Notes under the pieces: model-generated | The model's database searches: none | The model's input: the letters and a program-made list of their open reading frames with translations, nothing else | Told to the model about the DNA's origin: nothing | Made by a program: the position numbers and the translations under genes | Source of the DNA: Sphingopyxis sp. QXT-31 | GTDB taxonomy: Bacteria; Pseudomonadota; Alphaproteobacteria; Sphingomonadales; Sphingomonadaceae | Direction: 5' to 3' | DNA: 64,000 bases | NCBI RefSeq assembly: GCF_001984035.1 | Contig: NZ_CP019449.1 | Span: 1,302,001 to 1,366,000 of the forward strand | Part shown: one piece after another, positions 25,628 to 33,785 of the stretch | How positions within the stretch are numbered: the first letter of the stretch is position 1 | How the letters are laid out: the number at the start of each line of letters is the position of its first letter

Positions 25628-27490
25628 TCAGCCCAGCGCTCCTTCGATGGCGGCTTCGATTTCGGCGATGGTGAAGGGCTGGCCCGACACCTTGTTCAAC
25701 GGTTTCGCGTCGACCAGATACTGGTCGCGCAGCACGGTCTTCAACTGGCCGGTGTTCATTTCGGGCACGATCACCTTGTCATAGCTCTTCAAGAGGTCGC
25801 CGAGATTGGCGGGCAGCGGCCAGATGTGGCGGATGTGGATATGGCTGACGTCCCTGCCCTCGGCACGCTTGCGGCGCACCGCCTGGTGGATCGGGCCGAA
25901 GGTCGAGCCCCAGCCGACCACCGCGAGCTTGTCGCCCTCGGCGCCGAGTTCGACGACCTGGTCGGGGACCTTGACGCCGTCGACCTTGGCCTTGCGGATG
26001 TCGGTCATCGCCTGGTGGTTCGACGCCTCGTAATTGATGTGGCCGGTGCCGACTTCCTTCTCGATCCCGCCGATGCGGTGGAGCAGGCCGGGGGTGCCGG
26101 GCTTGACCCACGGGCGCTTGAGCTTTTCGTCGCGGCCGTAGGGCTTGAAGCCATCTTCGGGGACTTCGGTGAGGAATTCGACGGGGAAGGCTTCGTAGGT
26201 GTCGAGGTCGGGCACGGCCCAAGGCTCGGCGGCGTTGGCGATATAGCCGTCGGTGAGCAGAATCACCGGGGTCATGTACTGGACCGCGATGCGCACCGCC
26301 TCGATCGCGCATTCGAAGGCGTCGCCGGGCGAGCGCGCCGAGATGACGGGCATCGGGGCGTCGCCGTTGCGGCCGTAGACCGCCTGATAGAGGTCCGACT
26401 GCTCGGTCTTGGTGGGCAGGCCGGTCGAGGGGCCGCCGCGCTGCGAATTGACGATGACGAGCGGCAGTTCGGTCATGATCGCGAGGCCCATCGCCTCGCC
26501 CTTCAAGGCGATGCCGGGGCCCGACGACGAGGTGACGCCGAGCGAGCCGCCGTAGCTGGCGCCGATCGCGGAACAAATGGCGGCGATCTCGTCCTCGGCC
26601 TGGAAGGTCGTGACGTCATATTCCTTGAGCCGCGACAGGTGATGCAGGATCGCCGACGCCGGGGTGATCGGATAGCCGCCGAAGAACATCGGCAGCTTCG
26701 CGAGTTGCGCGCCCGCGACGAGGCCGAGCGCGATGCCCTCGGCGCCGGTCAGCGTGCGGTAGAGGCCGGGCGCGACGGGCGCGGGATCGACATGATGCTG
26801 TTTGAGCGGGCCCGCGAGCTCGGCGGTCTCGCCATAGGCGTGGCCGGCGTTGAGCGCGGCGACGTTGGCGGCGGCGAGGTTCGGGTCCTTGGCGAATTTC
26901 GCCTGAAGCCAGTCGATCAGCGGCTGGCGGTCGCGGTCGAACATCCAGAGCGAAAGCCCTAGCGTCCACATATTCTTGCAGCGCAGCGCGTCCTTGGTGC
27001 CGAGCCCGAAGGGCTTGACGGCATCGAGGGTCAGCTGGCTGATATTGAGCTTCAAGAGTTGCCATTTGGCGAGGCTGCCGTCGTCGAGCGGGTTGGCGGC
27101 ATATTTCGCCTTGGCAAGGTTGCGGTCGTTGAACTCGCCCTCGTCGGCAATGATCAGCCCGCCCTGCTTCAGCTGCGGGACGTTGGTCTTGAGCGCCGCG
27201 GGGTTCATCGCGACGAGCACGTCGGGCGCGTCGCCCGCGGTCTCGATCGCCGAGGAACCGAAATTGATCTGGAAGGCCGAGACGCCGAACAGCGTGCCCT
27301 GCGGCGCGCGGATTTCGGCCGGGAAATCGGGGAAGGTCGCGAAGTCGTTGCCCGCGAGCGCCGACGAAAGAGTGAACTGACCGCCGGTCAGCTGCATCCC
27401 GTCGCCGCTATCACCTGCAAATCGAACCACCACTGCGTCGGAAAGGGGGGACTGCCGCTCGCCGGGCTTGTCCTCTACCGCTGTCGCCAT
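25628..27490 (-). CDS. korA: 2-oxoglutarate:ferredoxin oxidoreductase, fused gamma-alpha subunit
   Basis: Catalytic partner of KorB. The 620-residue product joins the gamma domain (VRFAGDSGDGMQLTGGQF at about 23-40, then AEIRAPQGTLFGVSAFQ) with the alpha/PFOR domain (about 200-570: PMFFGGYPITPASAILHHLS, FQAEDEIAAICSAIGAS, TSSSGPGIALKGEAMGLA, IVNSQRGGPSTGLPTKTEQS, PVILLTDGYIANAAEPW). Such gamma-alpha fusion is common in this family. ATG 27490 (MATAVEDKPG) is preferred, but ATG 27529 (MSQVRKIQRQ) is in frame; neither has a strong ribosome-binding site. The pair points to growth that can use a low-potential ferredoxin, or CO2-linked anaplerosis. Confidence 0.92.
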   Translation of the reverse strand: MATAVEDKPGERQSPLSDAVVVRFAGDSGDGMQLTGGQFTLSSALAGNDFATFPDFPAEIRAPQGTLFGVSAFQINFGSSAIETAGDAPDVLVAMNPAALKTNVPQLKQGGLIIADEGEFNDRNLAKAKYAANPLDDGSLAKWQLLKLNISQLTLDAVKPFGLGTKDALRCKNMWTLGLSLWMFDRDRQPLIDWLQAKFAKDPNLAAANVAALNAGHAYGETAELAGPLKQHHVDPAPVAPGLYRTLTGAEGIALGLVAGAQLAKLPMFFGGYPITPASAILHHLSRLKEYDVTTFQAEDEIAAICSAIGASYGGSLGVTSSSGPGIALKGEAMGLAIMTELPLVIVNSQRGGPSTGLPTKTEQSDLYQAVYGRNGDAPMPVISARSPGDAFECAIEAVRIAVQYMTPVILLTDGYIANAAEPWAVPDLDTYEAFPVEFLTEVPEDGFKPYGRDEKLKRPWVKPGTPGLLHRIGGIEKEVGTGHINYEASNHQAMTDIRKAKVDGVKVPDQVVELGAEGDKLAVVGWGSTFGPIHQAVRRKRAEGRDVSHIHIRHIWPLPANLGDLLKSYDKVIVPEMNTGQLKTVLRDQYLVDAKPLNKVSGQPFTIAEIEAAIEGALG

Positions 27491-27676
27491 TTTTTCTGTC
27501 TGCCTTTGAATCTTGCGAACCTGTGACATCGGCCTAGGCCTCTACGGCACGGGCCGCAATTCAGAAAAAATTGTGCGCCGCAAAGCGAATGGCCGGGGTC
27601 GGTTTCGATTCGCGATTGAATTTGCGCCGCCGATGCCGAATAGCTTTGACCAAAGATCGACGAGGGAGAGACTGAG

Positions 27677-28624
27677 ATGACCGACGGCCCCACCCATTAT
27701 ACGCGCCCCGATGTCGCGGGCTTCCTCACCTTCCTGAACGCGCAGGAAGGGCCGAAGATGGAGGAGCTGCCGCCCGAGGGCGCGCGCGAGATGTTCCGGG
27801 TGATGACGCAGATGGCCGACAGCCCGCGCGGCGAGGTCGCCAAGGTCGAGGATCGCACGATCCCGGGGCCGGCGGGCGACATTCCCGTGCGGCTCTATGA
27901 CACGCGCCCCGATCGCGAGGCCGGGCCGGTGCTCGTCTTCTATCATGGCGGCGGCTGGGTGATCGGCGATCTCGACACGCACGACGGCTGGTGCGCCGAG
28001 GCGGCGCGGCAGCTCGACATGCCGGTGGTCGCGGTCGATTACCGGCTGGCGCCCGAACACCCCTTCCCCGCCGCGCCCGAGGATTGCGAGGCGGCGACGC
28101 GCTGGGTCGCCGACAATATCCCCTGCACGGGGCTGGTGCTCGCGGGCGAGAGCGCGGGGGGCAACCTCACCATCGCGACCGCGCTGACGCTGCGCGACAG
28201 GCCAGCGTCGAAGCCGGTGCTGGCGATCCATCCCATCTATCCCGCGGTGACCACGCACGACGACTGGCAGAGTTATCGCGATTTCGGCGAAGGCCATCTG
28301 CTGACGCAGGGCAGCATGACCTGGTTCGGCAATCATTATGCCGCCGACCCCGCCGACTATCGCGCCTCGCCGCTCGATTTTCCGGCGGAAGGCCTGCCGC
28401 CGACGGTGCTGGTGACCGCAGGGCTCGACCCACTGCGCGACCAGGGGCGCGCCTATGCGGCGAAACTGGTCGCGGCGGGGGTGACGACGGTGTACCGCGA
28501 GGGCGCGGGCACGATCCACGGCTATATCAACCTGTCGCAGGCTATCCCGAGCGCGAAGGAGGATATCCGGGGGGCGCTTACGCAGTTGAAGGCGCTGGTG
28601 GCAGAGGCTACCGCCGCGGCATGA
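27677..28624 (+). CDS. Alpha/beta hydrolase of the HSL (GDXG) lipase/esterase family
   Basis: Carboxylesterase that cleaves short-chain esters, cytosolic by lack of a signal. The 315-residue product has the oxyanion motif HGGGWVIGDLDTH (about 91-103), the nucleophile GESAGGNL and the C-terminal catalytic His in TIHGYINL. The catalytic acid is likely within TAGLDPLRDQG. GGGAGAGACTGAG precedes the ATG at 27677. Its stop codon overlaps the start of rppH (ATGA), so translation is coupled, an odd pairing between an esterase and an mRNA-decapping enzyme. Confidence 0.9.
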   Translation: MTDGPTHYTRPDVAGFLTFLNAQEGPKMEELPPEGAREMFRVMTQMADSPRGEVAKVEDRTIPGPAGDIPVRLYDTRPDREAGPVLVFYHGGGWVIGDLDTHDGWCAEAARQLDMPVVAVDYRLAPEHPFPAAPEDCEAATRWVADNIPCTGLVLAGESAGGNLTIATALTLRDRPASKPVLAIHPIYPAVTTHDDWQSYRDFGEGHLLTQGSMTWFGNHYAADPADYRASPLDFPAEGLPPTVLVTAGLDPLRDQGRAYAAKLVAAGVTTVYREGAGTIHGYINLSQAIPSAKEDIRGALTQLKALVAEATAAA

Positions 28625-29097
28625 TCGATCACAGCAAACTTCCCTATCGCCCCTGCGCGGGCGTGATGCTCGCCAATCGCGATGGGCGCATCTTCGTCGG
28701 CCAACGGCTCGATACGACCAGCGAGGCGTGGCAGATGCCGCAGGGCGGGATCGACCCCGGCGAGGATGCCGAGATGGCGGCGATCCGCGAGCTCGGCGAG
28801 GAAACCGGGGTGCACGGCGGGCTGGTCGAGATCATCGCGCGCAGCAAGGAAGAATATTTCTACGACCTGCCCGACCATCTGATCGGCAAGATGTGGGGCG
28901 GCAAATATCGCGGCCAGCGCCAGCACTGGTTCCTGATGCGCTTCATGGGCGCGGACAGCGACGTCAATATCCACACCAGCCACCAGGAGTTTCGCGCCTG
29001 GAAATGGGCCGAGCTGAACGAGATCGAGAAACTGATCGTGCCGTTCAAGCGCGCGCTCTACCGCGGACTGGTCGAGGAATTCGGGCCGCTGGTCTGA
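28621..29097 (+). CDS. rppH: RNA pyrophosphohydrolase (Nudix)
   Basis: Removes pyrophosphate from the 5' end of mRNA and so triggers RNase E decay. The 158-residue protein has the Nudix box from Gly42 to Val64 (GGIDPGEDAEMAAIRELGEE then TGV) and the RppH-specific start YRPCAGVMLANRDGRIFVGQ. WQMPQGGID and WFLMRFMG follow as in characterised members. The ATG at 28621 shares bases with the upstream stop. Its last 40 bases overlap the end of the convergent uracil-DNA glycosylase gene. Confidence 0.93.
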   Translation: MIDHSKLPYRPCAGVMLANRDGRIFVGQRLDTTSEAWQMPQGGIDPGEDAEMAAIRELGEETGVHGGLVEIIARSKEEYFYDLPDHLIGKMWGGKYRGQRQHWFLMRFMGADSDVNIHTSHQEFRAWKWAELNEIEKLIVPFKRALYRGLVEEFGPLV

Positions 29098-29747
29098 TCC
29101 TTCAGCGCGAGTGCGGCGCGGAACACGTCGGCGAACATATCGGGCGTGAGCCTCCCGGTGTTCGTGTTGTAGCGCGAGCAATGATAGCTGTCGACGAGGC
29201 GGCGGCCGTCGGGCAGCCGGTGCACGGCGCCGTGCGCGAAGGGAAAGGCCGCGAGGCGACCGCCCGCGGCGCGCACCGCGGCGTCGTGCGCGATCTTGCC
29301 GAGTGCGATCACCACGCGGACGTTGGGGAGCGCGGCCATCTGCGCTTCGAAATAGGGGCGGCACTGGACGATCTCGGCGGGCGTCGGCTTGTTCTGCGGC
29401 GGCAGGCATTTGACGCTGTTGACGATGATCGCGCCGTCGAGCGTCAGGCCGTCGTCGATGCGGGCGTCATAGCGCCCCTTGCTGAGCCCGAATTCGGCCA
29501 GCGTCGCGAAGAGCAGGGCGCCGGCATAGTCGCCGGTGAAGGGCCGCCCGGTGCGGTTCGCGCCATGCTTGCCCGGCGCGAGTCCCGCGAGCGCGAGCCA
29601 GCCGCCGGGGTCGCCGAAGGCATAGACGGGGGCGTTCCACCAATCGGGATATTCGGCGCGGCAGGCTTCGCGAAACGCGACGAGCCGCGGGCAGCGCGGG
29701 CAATCGCGCCGCGGCTCGGTGCCGGGCAAGGGGCTGTCAATCTGCAC
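29058..29747 (-). CDS. Uracil-DNA glycosylase, family 5 (UDGb)
   Basis: Base-excision repair enzyme that removes uracil and other deaminated bases. The 229-residue product has GLAPGKHGANRTGRPFTGD (motif A of family 5, no polar catalytic Asp/Asn), IVNSVKCLPPQNKPTPAE and the C-terminal HCSRYNTNTGRL motif. Cysteines CPRC near the N-terminus plus later Cys suggest the 4Fe-4S cluster usual in families 4 and 5. GTG or ATG alternatives were not needed; the frame begins MQIDSPLPG. Its 3' end overlaps rppH by 40 bases in convergent orientation, which would make the two transcripts antisense to each other. Confidence 0.9.
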   Translation of the reverse strand: MQIDSPLPGTEPRRDCPRCPRLVAFREACRAEYPDWWNAPVYAFGDPGGWLALAGLAPGKHGANRTGRPFTGDYAGALLFATLAEFGLSKGRYDARIDDGLTLDGAIIVNSVKCLPPQNKPTPAEIVQCRPYFEAQMAALPNVRVVIALGKIAHDAAVRAAGGRLAAFPFAHGAVHRLPDGRRLVDSYHCSRYNTNTGRLTPDMFADVFRAALALKDQTSGPNSSTSPR

Positions 29748-29770
29748 CGCGCTGGGTTAGGCGCAGGCAC

Positions 29771-30292
29771 ATGTCTGGCGCAACACCCCTGCCCCTTTAT
29801 GCCATCGGCCTCGGCTCGAACCGCCGCCATGCGCGTTTCGGCGATCCGCGCGGCGTGTTGATGGCTGCGCTCGCCGCGCTCGAAAGCGACGATATCGAGC
29901 CCATCGATGTCAGCCCGATCGTCGCGAGCGAGCCCATCGGTCCTTCGCGGCGGCGCTATGCGAATGCGGTCGCGCTCGTCGCCTCACCGCTGAGCCCGCC
30001 CGAGATGCTGGAGCGGCTGAAGGGAATCGAACCCTCGTTCGGGAGCCGCATCGGCCAACGCTGGGGGGCGCGCACGCTCGACCTCGACATCTTACTCTGG
30101 TCGGGCGGGACGTGGAGCGACGGCAATCTCACCGTCCCCCATCCCGCGATGACCGAGCGCGCCTTCGTGCTCGGCCCTCTACGCGCGGTCGCACCTGGCT
30201 GGCGCCACCCGCTCTCGGGCCTCACGGTCCGCCAGCTCGCCGCGCGGCTGGTGCGGGCAAAGCCGGTTGACCGCCACGCATCGGCGCACTAG
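29771..30292 (+). CDS. folK: 2-amino-4-hydroxy-6-hydroxymethyldihydropteridine diphosphokinase
   Basis: Pyrophosphorylates the pterin in folate synthesis before dihydropteroate synthase. The 173-residue product has GLGSNRRHARFGDPRGVLM at the N-terminus, VSPIVASEPIGPSRRRYANA, and the HPPK signature RWGARTLDLDILLW (about 97-110), then VPHPAMTERAFVLGPL. The ATG at 29771 begins 23 bases after the start of the divergent UDG gene, so their promoters overlap. A plausible promoter for the following tRNA-Lys lies at the end of this gene. Confidence 0.93.
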   Translation: MSGATPLPLYAIGLGSNRRHARFGDPRGVLMAALAALESDDIEPIDVSPIVASEPIGPSRRRYANAVALVASPLSPPEMLERLKGIEPSFGSRIGQRWGARTLDLDILLWSGGTWSDGNLTVPHPAMTERAFVLGPLRAVAPGWRHPLSGLTVRQLAARLVRAKPVDRHASAH

Positions 30293-30295
30293 GGC
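30267..30295 (+). promoter_or_regulatory. Candidate promoter of tRNA-Lys
   Basis: TTGACC at 30267-30272 and TAGGGC at 30290-30295 are spaced by 17 bases, 39 bases before the tRNA. The -10 box is poor, so this is only a candidate. The -35 lies within the last codons of folK. Confidence 0.3.
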
Positions 30296-30334
30296 GGCGG
30301 CTCACTTCGCGGCGGCCCATGTGGCGCCGCGTCG

Positions 30335-30410
30335 GGGCCCTTAGCTCAGTCGGTAGAGCAACTGACTTTTAATCAGTAGGTCGCTGGTTCGAACCCAGCA
30401 GGGCTCACCA
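30335..30410 (+). tRNA. tRNA-Lys, anticodon UUU
   Basis: A 76-base cloverleaf with encoded CCA. The acceptor stem GGGCCCU pairs with AGGGCUC. The anticodon arm ACUGA-CUUUUAA-UCAGU gives anticodon UUU, and the T arm CUGG/CCAG encloses UUCGAAC. Lys identity follows from the anticodon. Confidence 0.97.
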
Positions 30411-30525
30411 CCTTTCATCCTTCCAAATATCGCACCCACTAACCTGCATCAATGCACGCCCCGTCGCCGCGCAATATGCAGGCAGGACGACCCACGGGGG
30501 AGAGTCGTCTCCTTTCAGACAAACT

Positions 30526-30551
30526 GGCGGCCTTTCGAGGTCGCCATTTTT
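30526..30551 (+). terminator. Intrinsic terminator-like hairpin before the type I secretion genes
   Basis: GGCGGCC (30526-30532) and GGTCGCC (30539-30545) pair with one G.U across a TTTCGA loop and are followed by ATTTTT. This is the shape of an intrinsic terminator on the plus strand. A smaller hairpin (GACGAC 30486-30491 with GTCGTC 30504-30509) lies just upstream. It may end tRNA-Lys read-through, or terminate a short unannotated transcript. Confidence 0.55.
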
Positions 30552-30554
30552 GTA

Positions 30555-30596
30555 TCGCGCGAACCGTCCGCAAATATCGGCGGACTATTCGCGCGA
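30555..30596 (+). promoter_or_regulatory. 42-base interrupted dyad upstream of the type I secretion operon
   Basis: The outer arms TCGCGCGAA (30555-30563) and TTCGCGCGA (30588-30596) are perfect. The inner arms GTCCGC and GCGGAC are perfect too, with a 2-base mismatch between them and an 8-base centre. It lies about 90 bases before the ABC transporter start and four bases after the terminator hairpin, where an operator or promoter-proximal cruciform would sit. Confidence 0.45.
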
Positions 30597-30684
30597 AACG
30601 GGACACCGCCCTCCCCCGCTTCCGATTGCGCTTTCGGGCGCTTCGCCCTATCACGCCGCTGAAAGCGTGGAGTTTGTTCGTTCG

Positions 30685-32415
30685 ATGGTTCGGATGCGGT
30701 TACCCAGGAATTCCGAACTGGCCGATGCGCTGCGCTCGCTCCGCGGGCCATTGTTGGTTGTCGGCGGGCTGAGCGCTTTCATCAACATCCTCGCGCTCGC
30801 CAGCTCGATCTTCCTGATGATGGTCTATGACCGCGTGCTGCCGAGCGGCAGCGGGGCGACTCTGTTCGGGCTGTTCGTGCTGTTCGGGCTCGCCTTCGTC
30901 TTTCACGGCGTGCTCGACGTATCGCGCGCGCAGATGCTCGTCGATATCGGCCGCGCCTTCGGCGACCGGCTGTCGCCGCGTGTCGAGCAACTGCAGTGGC
31001 AGTTCGCGATCGCCCCGCCCGCGGGCAAGCCGCGCCCGACGCAGGACCTCGACCAGATCCGCGGCTTCATGTCGGGCACCGGCCCCGCCGCCTTCATCGA
31101 CCTGCCGTGGGTGATTTTCTTCCTGGCCGTGCTGTTCCTGCTGCACCCGTGGCTCGGCATCGCGACGCTGGCGGGCATCCTCGTGCTCGCGCTGCTGACA
31201 TGGCACACCGAGCGGTCGGTCGCCAAGAATATGGCCCGGCTCGAACCGCTGCGTTACGCGCGCGGGCAGGACCAGGAAATGAGCTTCCAGAATGCCGCTG
31301 CGCTCAAGGGCCTCGGCATGACCGGGACGCTGTCGGCGCGGCTGCGGGCGAGCGACGGCGCGTTCCAGGACGAGAGCAATAGGATCAGCCGCATCGTCGC
31401 GCGCGCGGGCGGCACGGGACGCATCTTCCGCATCTTCCTGCAGTCGGCGGTGCTCAGCGTCGGCGCGCTGCTGGTGATCGACGGCAAGGCGTCGGGCGGG
31501 ATCATCTTTGCGAGCTCGATCCTGGCGGGCCGCGCGCTCGCGCCGATCGACCAGGCGATCGCACAGTGGCGCGGCTTCGTCGCGATGCGGCAGAGCTGGG
31601 TCCGGCTCGACGAGATGCTCGCCAATAATGCGGTCAAGAACGAGAAGCCGGTGCGGCTGCCGCGTCCGGCGAAGCAGATGCAGGTCGACCGGCTGACGCT
31701 GGTCCCCGCGGGCAGCGACCGGATCGCGGTCGCCGATATCGCCTTCGAGGCGCAGGCGGGCGACGTCATCGGCATCATCGGGCCGAGTGGATCGGGCAAA
31801 TCGTCGCTGCTGCGCGGGCTTGCCGGGGTGTGGCCGCCGGTGCGTGGCGGCATCCGTCTCGACGGCGCGGCGCTCGACCAATGGGATGCCGACGAGCTGG
31901 GCAGCTACCTCGGCTATTTGCCGCAGGAAGTCGGGCTGTTGTCGGGCAGCGTCGCGGCGAACATCGGGCGCTTCTCGCCCACTGCTGGATCGGACGCCAT
32001 CCTGGCGGCGGCGCAGCAGGCGGGGGTGCACGAGCTGATCGTGTCGCTGCCCGGCGGGTACGAGACCGAGATCGGGTCGGGCGGGCACAACCTGTCGGCG
32101 GGGCAGCGCCAGCGCGTCGCGCTTGCGCGTGCGCTCTATGGCGACCCGTTCGTGCTGCTGCTCGACGAGCCCAATTCGAACCTCGACCCCGAGGGCGAAG
32201 CGGCGCTGGCGGGCGCGATCAAGCGCGCGCAGGCGCGCGGCGCGATCACGCTGATCGTCACGCACCAGACGCGCATCCTGAGCTCGACGAACAAGCTGCT
32301 GGTGCTGCGCGACGGCAAGGTCGCGGCTTGGGGACCGCGCGACAAGGTGCTCGCCGCGCTGGCGCAGAACGCCAAGCAGGCGCCGCGCGACGGCGGACTG
32401 AAGGCGGTCAACTGA
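30685..32415 (+). CDS. prtD: Type I secretion ABC transporter (PrtD family)
   Basis: Inner-membrane ATPase/permease that pushes unfolded RTX proteins through a channel spanning both membranes. The 576-residue product has five to six transmembrane helices in the first 290 residues (INILALASSIFLMMVYDRVL is the first), no C39 peptidase domain, and an ATPase domain with Walker A IGPSGSGKSSLLRG (about 369-382), signature NLSAGQRQRVALARAL, Walker B FVLLLDEPNSNLD and switch VTHQT. The ATG at 30685 (MVRMRLPRN) is the likely start; GGAG lies 12 bases ahead, and the frame extends upstream without similarity. The fusion protein gene follows after seven bases. No outer-membrane TolC-like gene is in the window. 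Confidence 0.92.
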   Translation: MVRMRLPRNSELADALRSLRGPLLVVGGLSAFINILALASSIFLMMVYDRVLPSGSGATLFGLFVLFGLAFVFHGVLDVSRAQMLVDIGRAFGDRLSPRVEQLQWQFAIAPPAGKPRPTQDLDQIRGFMSGTGPAAFIDLPWVIFFLAVLFLLHPWLGIATLAGILVLALLTWHTERSVAKNMARLEPLRYARGQDQEMSFQNAAALKGLGMTGTLSARLRASDGAFQDESNRISRIVARAGGTGRIFRIFLQSAVLSVGALLVIDGKASGGIIFASSILAGRALAPIDQAIAQWRGFVAMRQSWVRLDEMLANNAVKNEKPVRLPRPAKQMQVDRLTLVPAGSDRIAVADIAFEAQAGDVIGIIGPSGSGKSSLLRGLAGVWPPVRGGIRLDGAALDQWDADELGSYLGYLPQEVGLLSGSVAANIGRFSPTAGSDAILAAAQQAGVHELIVSLPGGYETEIGSGGHNLSAGQRQRVALARALYGDPFVLLLDEPNSNLDPEGEAALAGAIKRAQARGAITLIVTHQTRILSSTNKLLVLRDGKVAAWGPRDKVLAALAQNAKQAPRDGGLKAVN

Positions 32416-32422
32416 GCCCGTC

Positions 32423-33775
32423 ATGACCGACGCCGCCGACCAGCCCATGGGGACACCTGCTCCCGCGCCGACGGCCGATGCCGCGGCGCCCGATGTCGCG
32501 GCCGCGCTGCGGACGCGCATGCGGCGTGCCTTGTGGCTGATGGCGGGGATCGTCACGGCGCTGCTCGCTATATCGACCATCGTCCAGATCGACGGCGCGG
32601 TGGTCGGCAGCGGCCAGCTGTCGGTGCAGTCGCGGGTCAAGACGATCTCGCACCCGACCGGCGGCATATTGTCGCGCCTGCTGGTCCGCGACGGCGACCG
32701 CGTGCGCGAGAATGACGTGATCATGGAATTCGCGACCGACGTGTCGGGGCCGAGCTCGGAGCTCAGCAACCAGTCGCTCGGCCAGCTGCTCGCGCGGCAG
32801 GCGCGGCTCGACGCCGAGCGGTCGGGCAGTTCGCAGCTGCGCTGGCCCGCGGGCTTTCCGCCGCCCGCCGACGCCGAATCGCAGACCGCGCTGGCGCAGG
32901 AGCGGCGGCTGCTGCAGCTCCGCGCGACGGAGATGGTGAGCAACCGCCGCCTGCTCGACGAGCGGATCTCGCAATTCAACCAGCTCAATCAGAGCTACCG
33001 CGTGCAGATCGATTCGGCGCGGCGCCAGCTCGAGATCATCCAGCCCGAGCTCGCCGGGCTGCGCGCGCTCTACGAAAAGCGGCTGGTGACCGTGAACCGG
33101 CTCAACCAGCTCGAGCGGCAGGCGGTCGAGCTGGAAGGATCGATCGGCGCGCTCGAGGCGAATATCGCGCAGACCAACGCGCGCATTTCCGAGGTGCGCG
33201 AGCAGAAATTGACGATCGAGCAGTCGCGCCGCGCCGAAGCGGGCGCCGAACTGGCGCAGGTCGCGGCGGCGATCGCCGACCAGCGCATCCGCATCGCCGA
33301 CGCCGACGACCGCTTCGCGCGGTCGGTGGTGCGCGCGCCGGCGTCGGGGGTGATCGAGAAACTGGGTTTCACGACGATCGGCAGCGCGGTGCCGGGCGGC
33401 CAGCCGATCGCGCAGGTCGTGCCCGACAAGGACGCGCTGATCGTCGAAGCGAGCGTGCGTCCTTCGGACATCGACCAGTTGAAGGTCGGGCAGCCGGCGC
33501 GGGTGATGTTCCCGACCCTGGAGCAGAATGTGACGCCCGAACTGGCGGGCAAACTCGTCTATCTCGCCGCCGACGCGTCGGACGACGGCAAGGGCGGACC
33601 GCCCTATTTCCGCATCCGCGTCGAACTGTCGCCGACGGCGGTTAAGCTGCCGATCCAGCGCCAGCTGCGCGCCGGGCTGCCCGCCGAAGTGTTCCTGCGC
33701 ACCGGCAGCCGGTCGCTGATGTCCTATCTTCTGAAACCCCTGCTCGACCAGATCAACCACGCCTTCCGGCAGTGA
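32423..33775 (+). CDS. prtE: Type I secretion membrane fusion protein (HlyD/PrtE family)
   Basis: Periplasmic adaptor linking the ABC transporter to the outer-membrane channel. The 450-residue product has one N-terminal transmembrane helix (ALWLMAGIVTALLAISTIV, about 36-54), a split lipoyl/beta-barrel domain (VVGSGQLSVQSRVKTISHPT and later RAPASGVIEKLGFTTIG), and a long coiled coil between them (about 110-290) rich in Gln, Arg and Leu (LLDERISQFNQLNQSYRVQI). It ends with a membrane-proximal domain of the HlyD_C type. The ATG at 32423 lies seven bases after the transporter stop, so the two form an operon. The pair most likely serves the RTX genes downstream. Confidence 0.92.
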   Translation: MTDAADQPMGTPAPAPTADAAAPDVAAALRTRMRRALWLMAGIVTALLAISTIVQIDGAVVGSGQLSVQSRVKTISHPTGGILSRLLVRDGDRVRENDVIMEFATDVSGPSSELSNQSLGQLLARQARLDAERSGSSQLRWPAGFPPPADAESQTALAQERRLLQLRATEMVSNRRLLDERISQFNQLNQSYRVQIDSARRQLEIIQPELAGLRALYEKRLVTVNRLNQLERQAVELEGSIGALEANIAQTNARISEVREQKLTIEQSRRAEAGAELAQVAAAIADQRIRIADADDRFARSVVRAPASGVIEKLGFTTIGSAVPGGQPIAQVVPDKDALIVEASVRPSDIDQLKVGQPARVMFPTLEQNVTPELAGKLVYLAADASDDGKGGPPYFRIRVELSPTAVKLPIQRQLRAGLPAEVFLRTGSRSLMSYLLKPLLDQINHAFRQ

Positions 33776-33785
33776 CCCGCCGCGA

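Noticed and set aside
24749..26962. A plus-strand open frame of 737 codons
   Set aside because: It is opposite korB and korA, which are well supported. Its composition is Asp/Val/Ala/Gly-rich without motifs.
30411..30525. A small RNA between tRNA-Lys and the terminator hairpin
   Set aside because: Two hairpins and a terminator are visible, but no promoter with good -10 and -35 boxes was found, so no RNA gene is called.
30700..32988. A minus-strand open frame of 762 codons
   Set aside because: It is antisense to the type I secretion ABC transporter and fusion protein, both with clear motifs.
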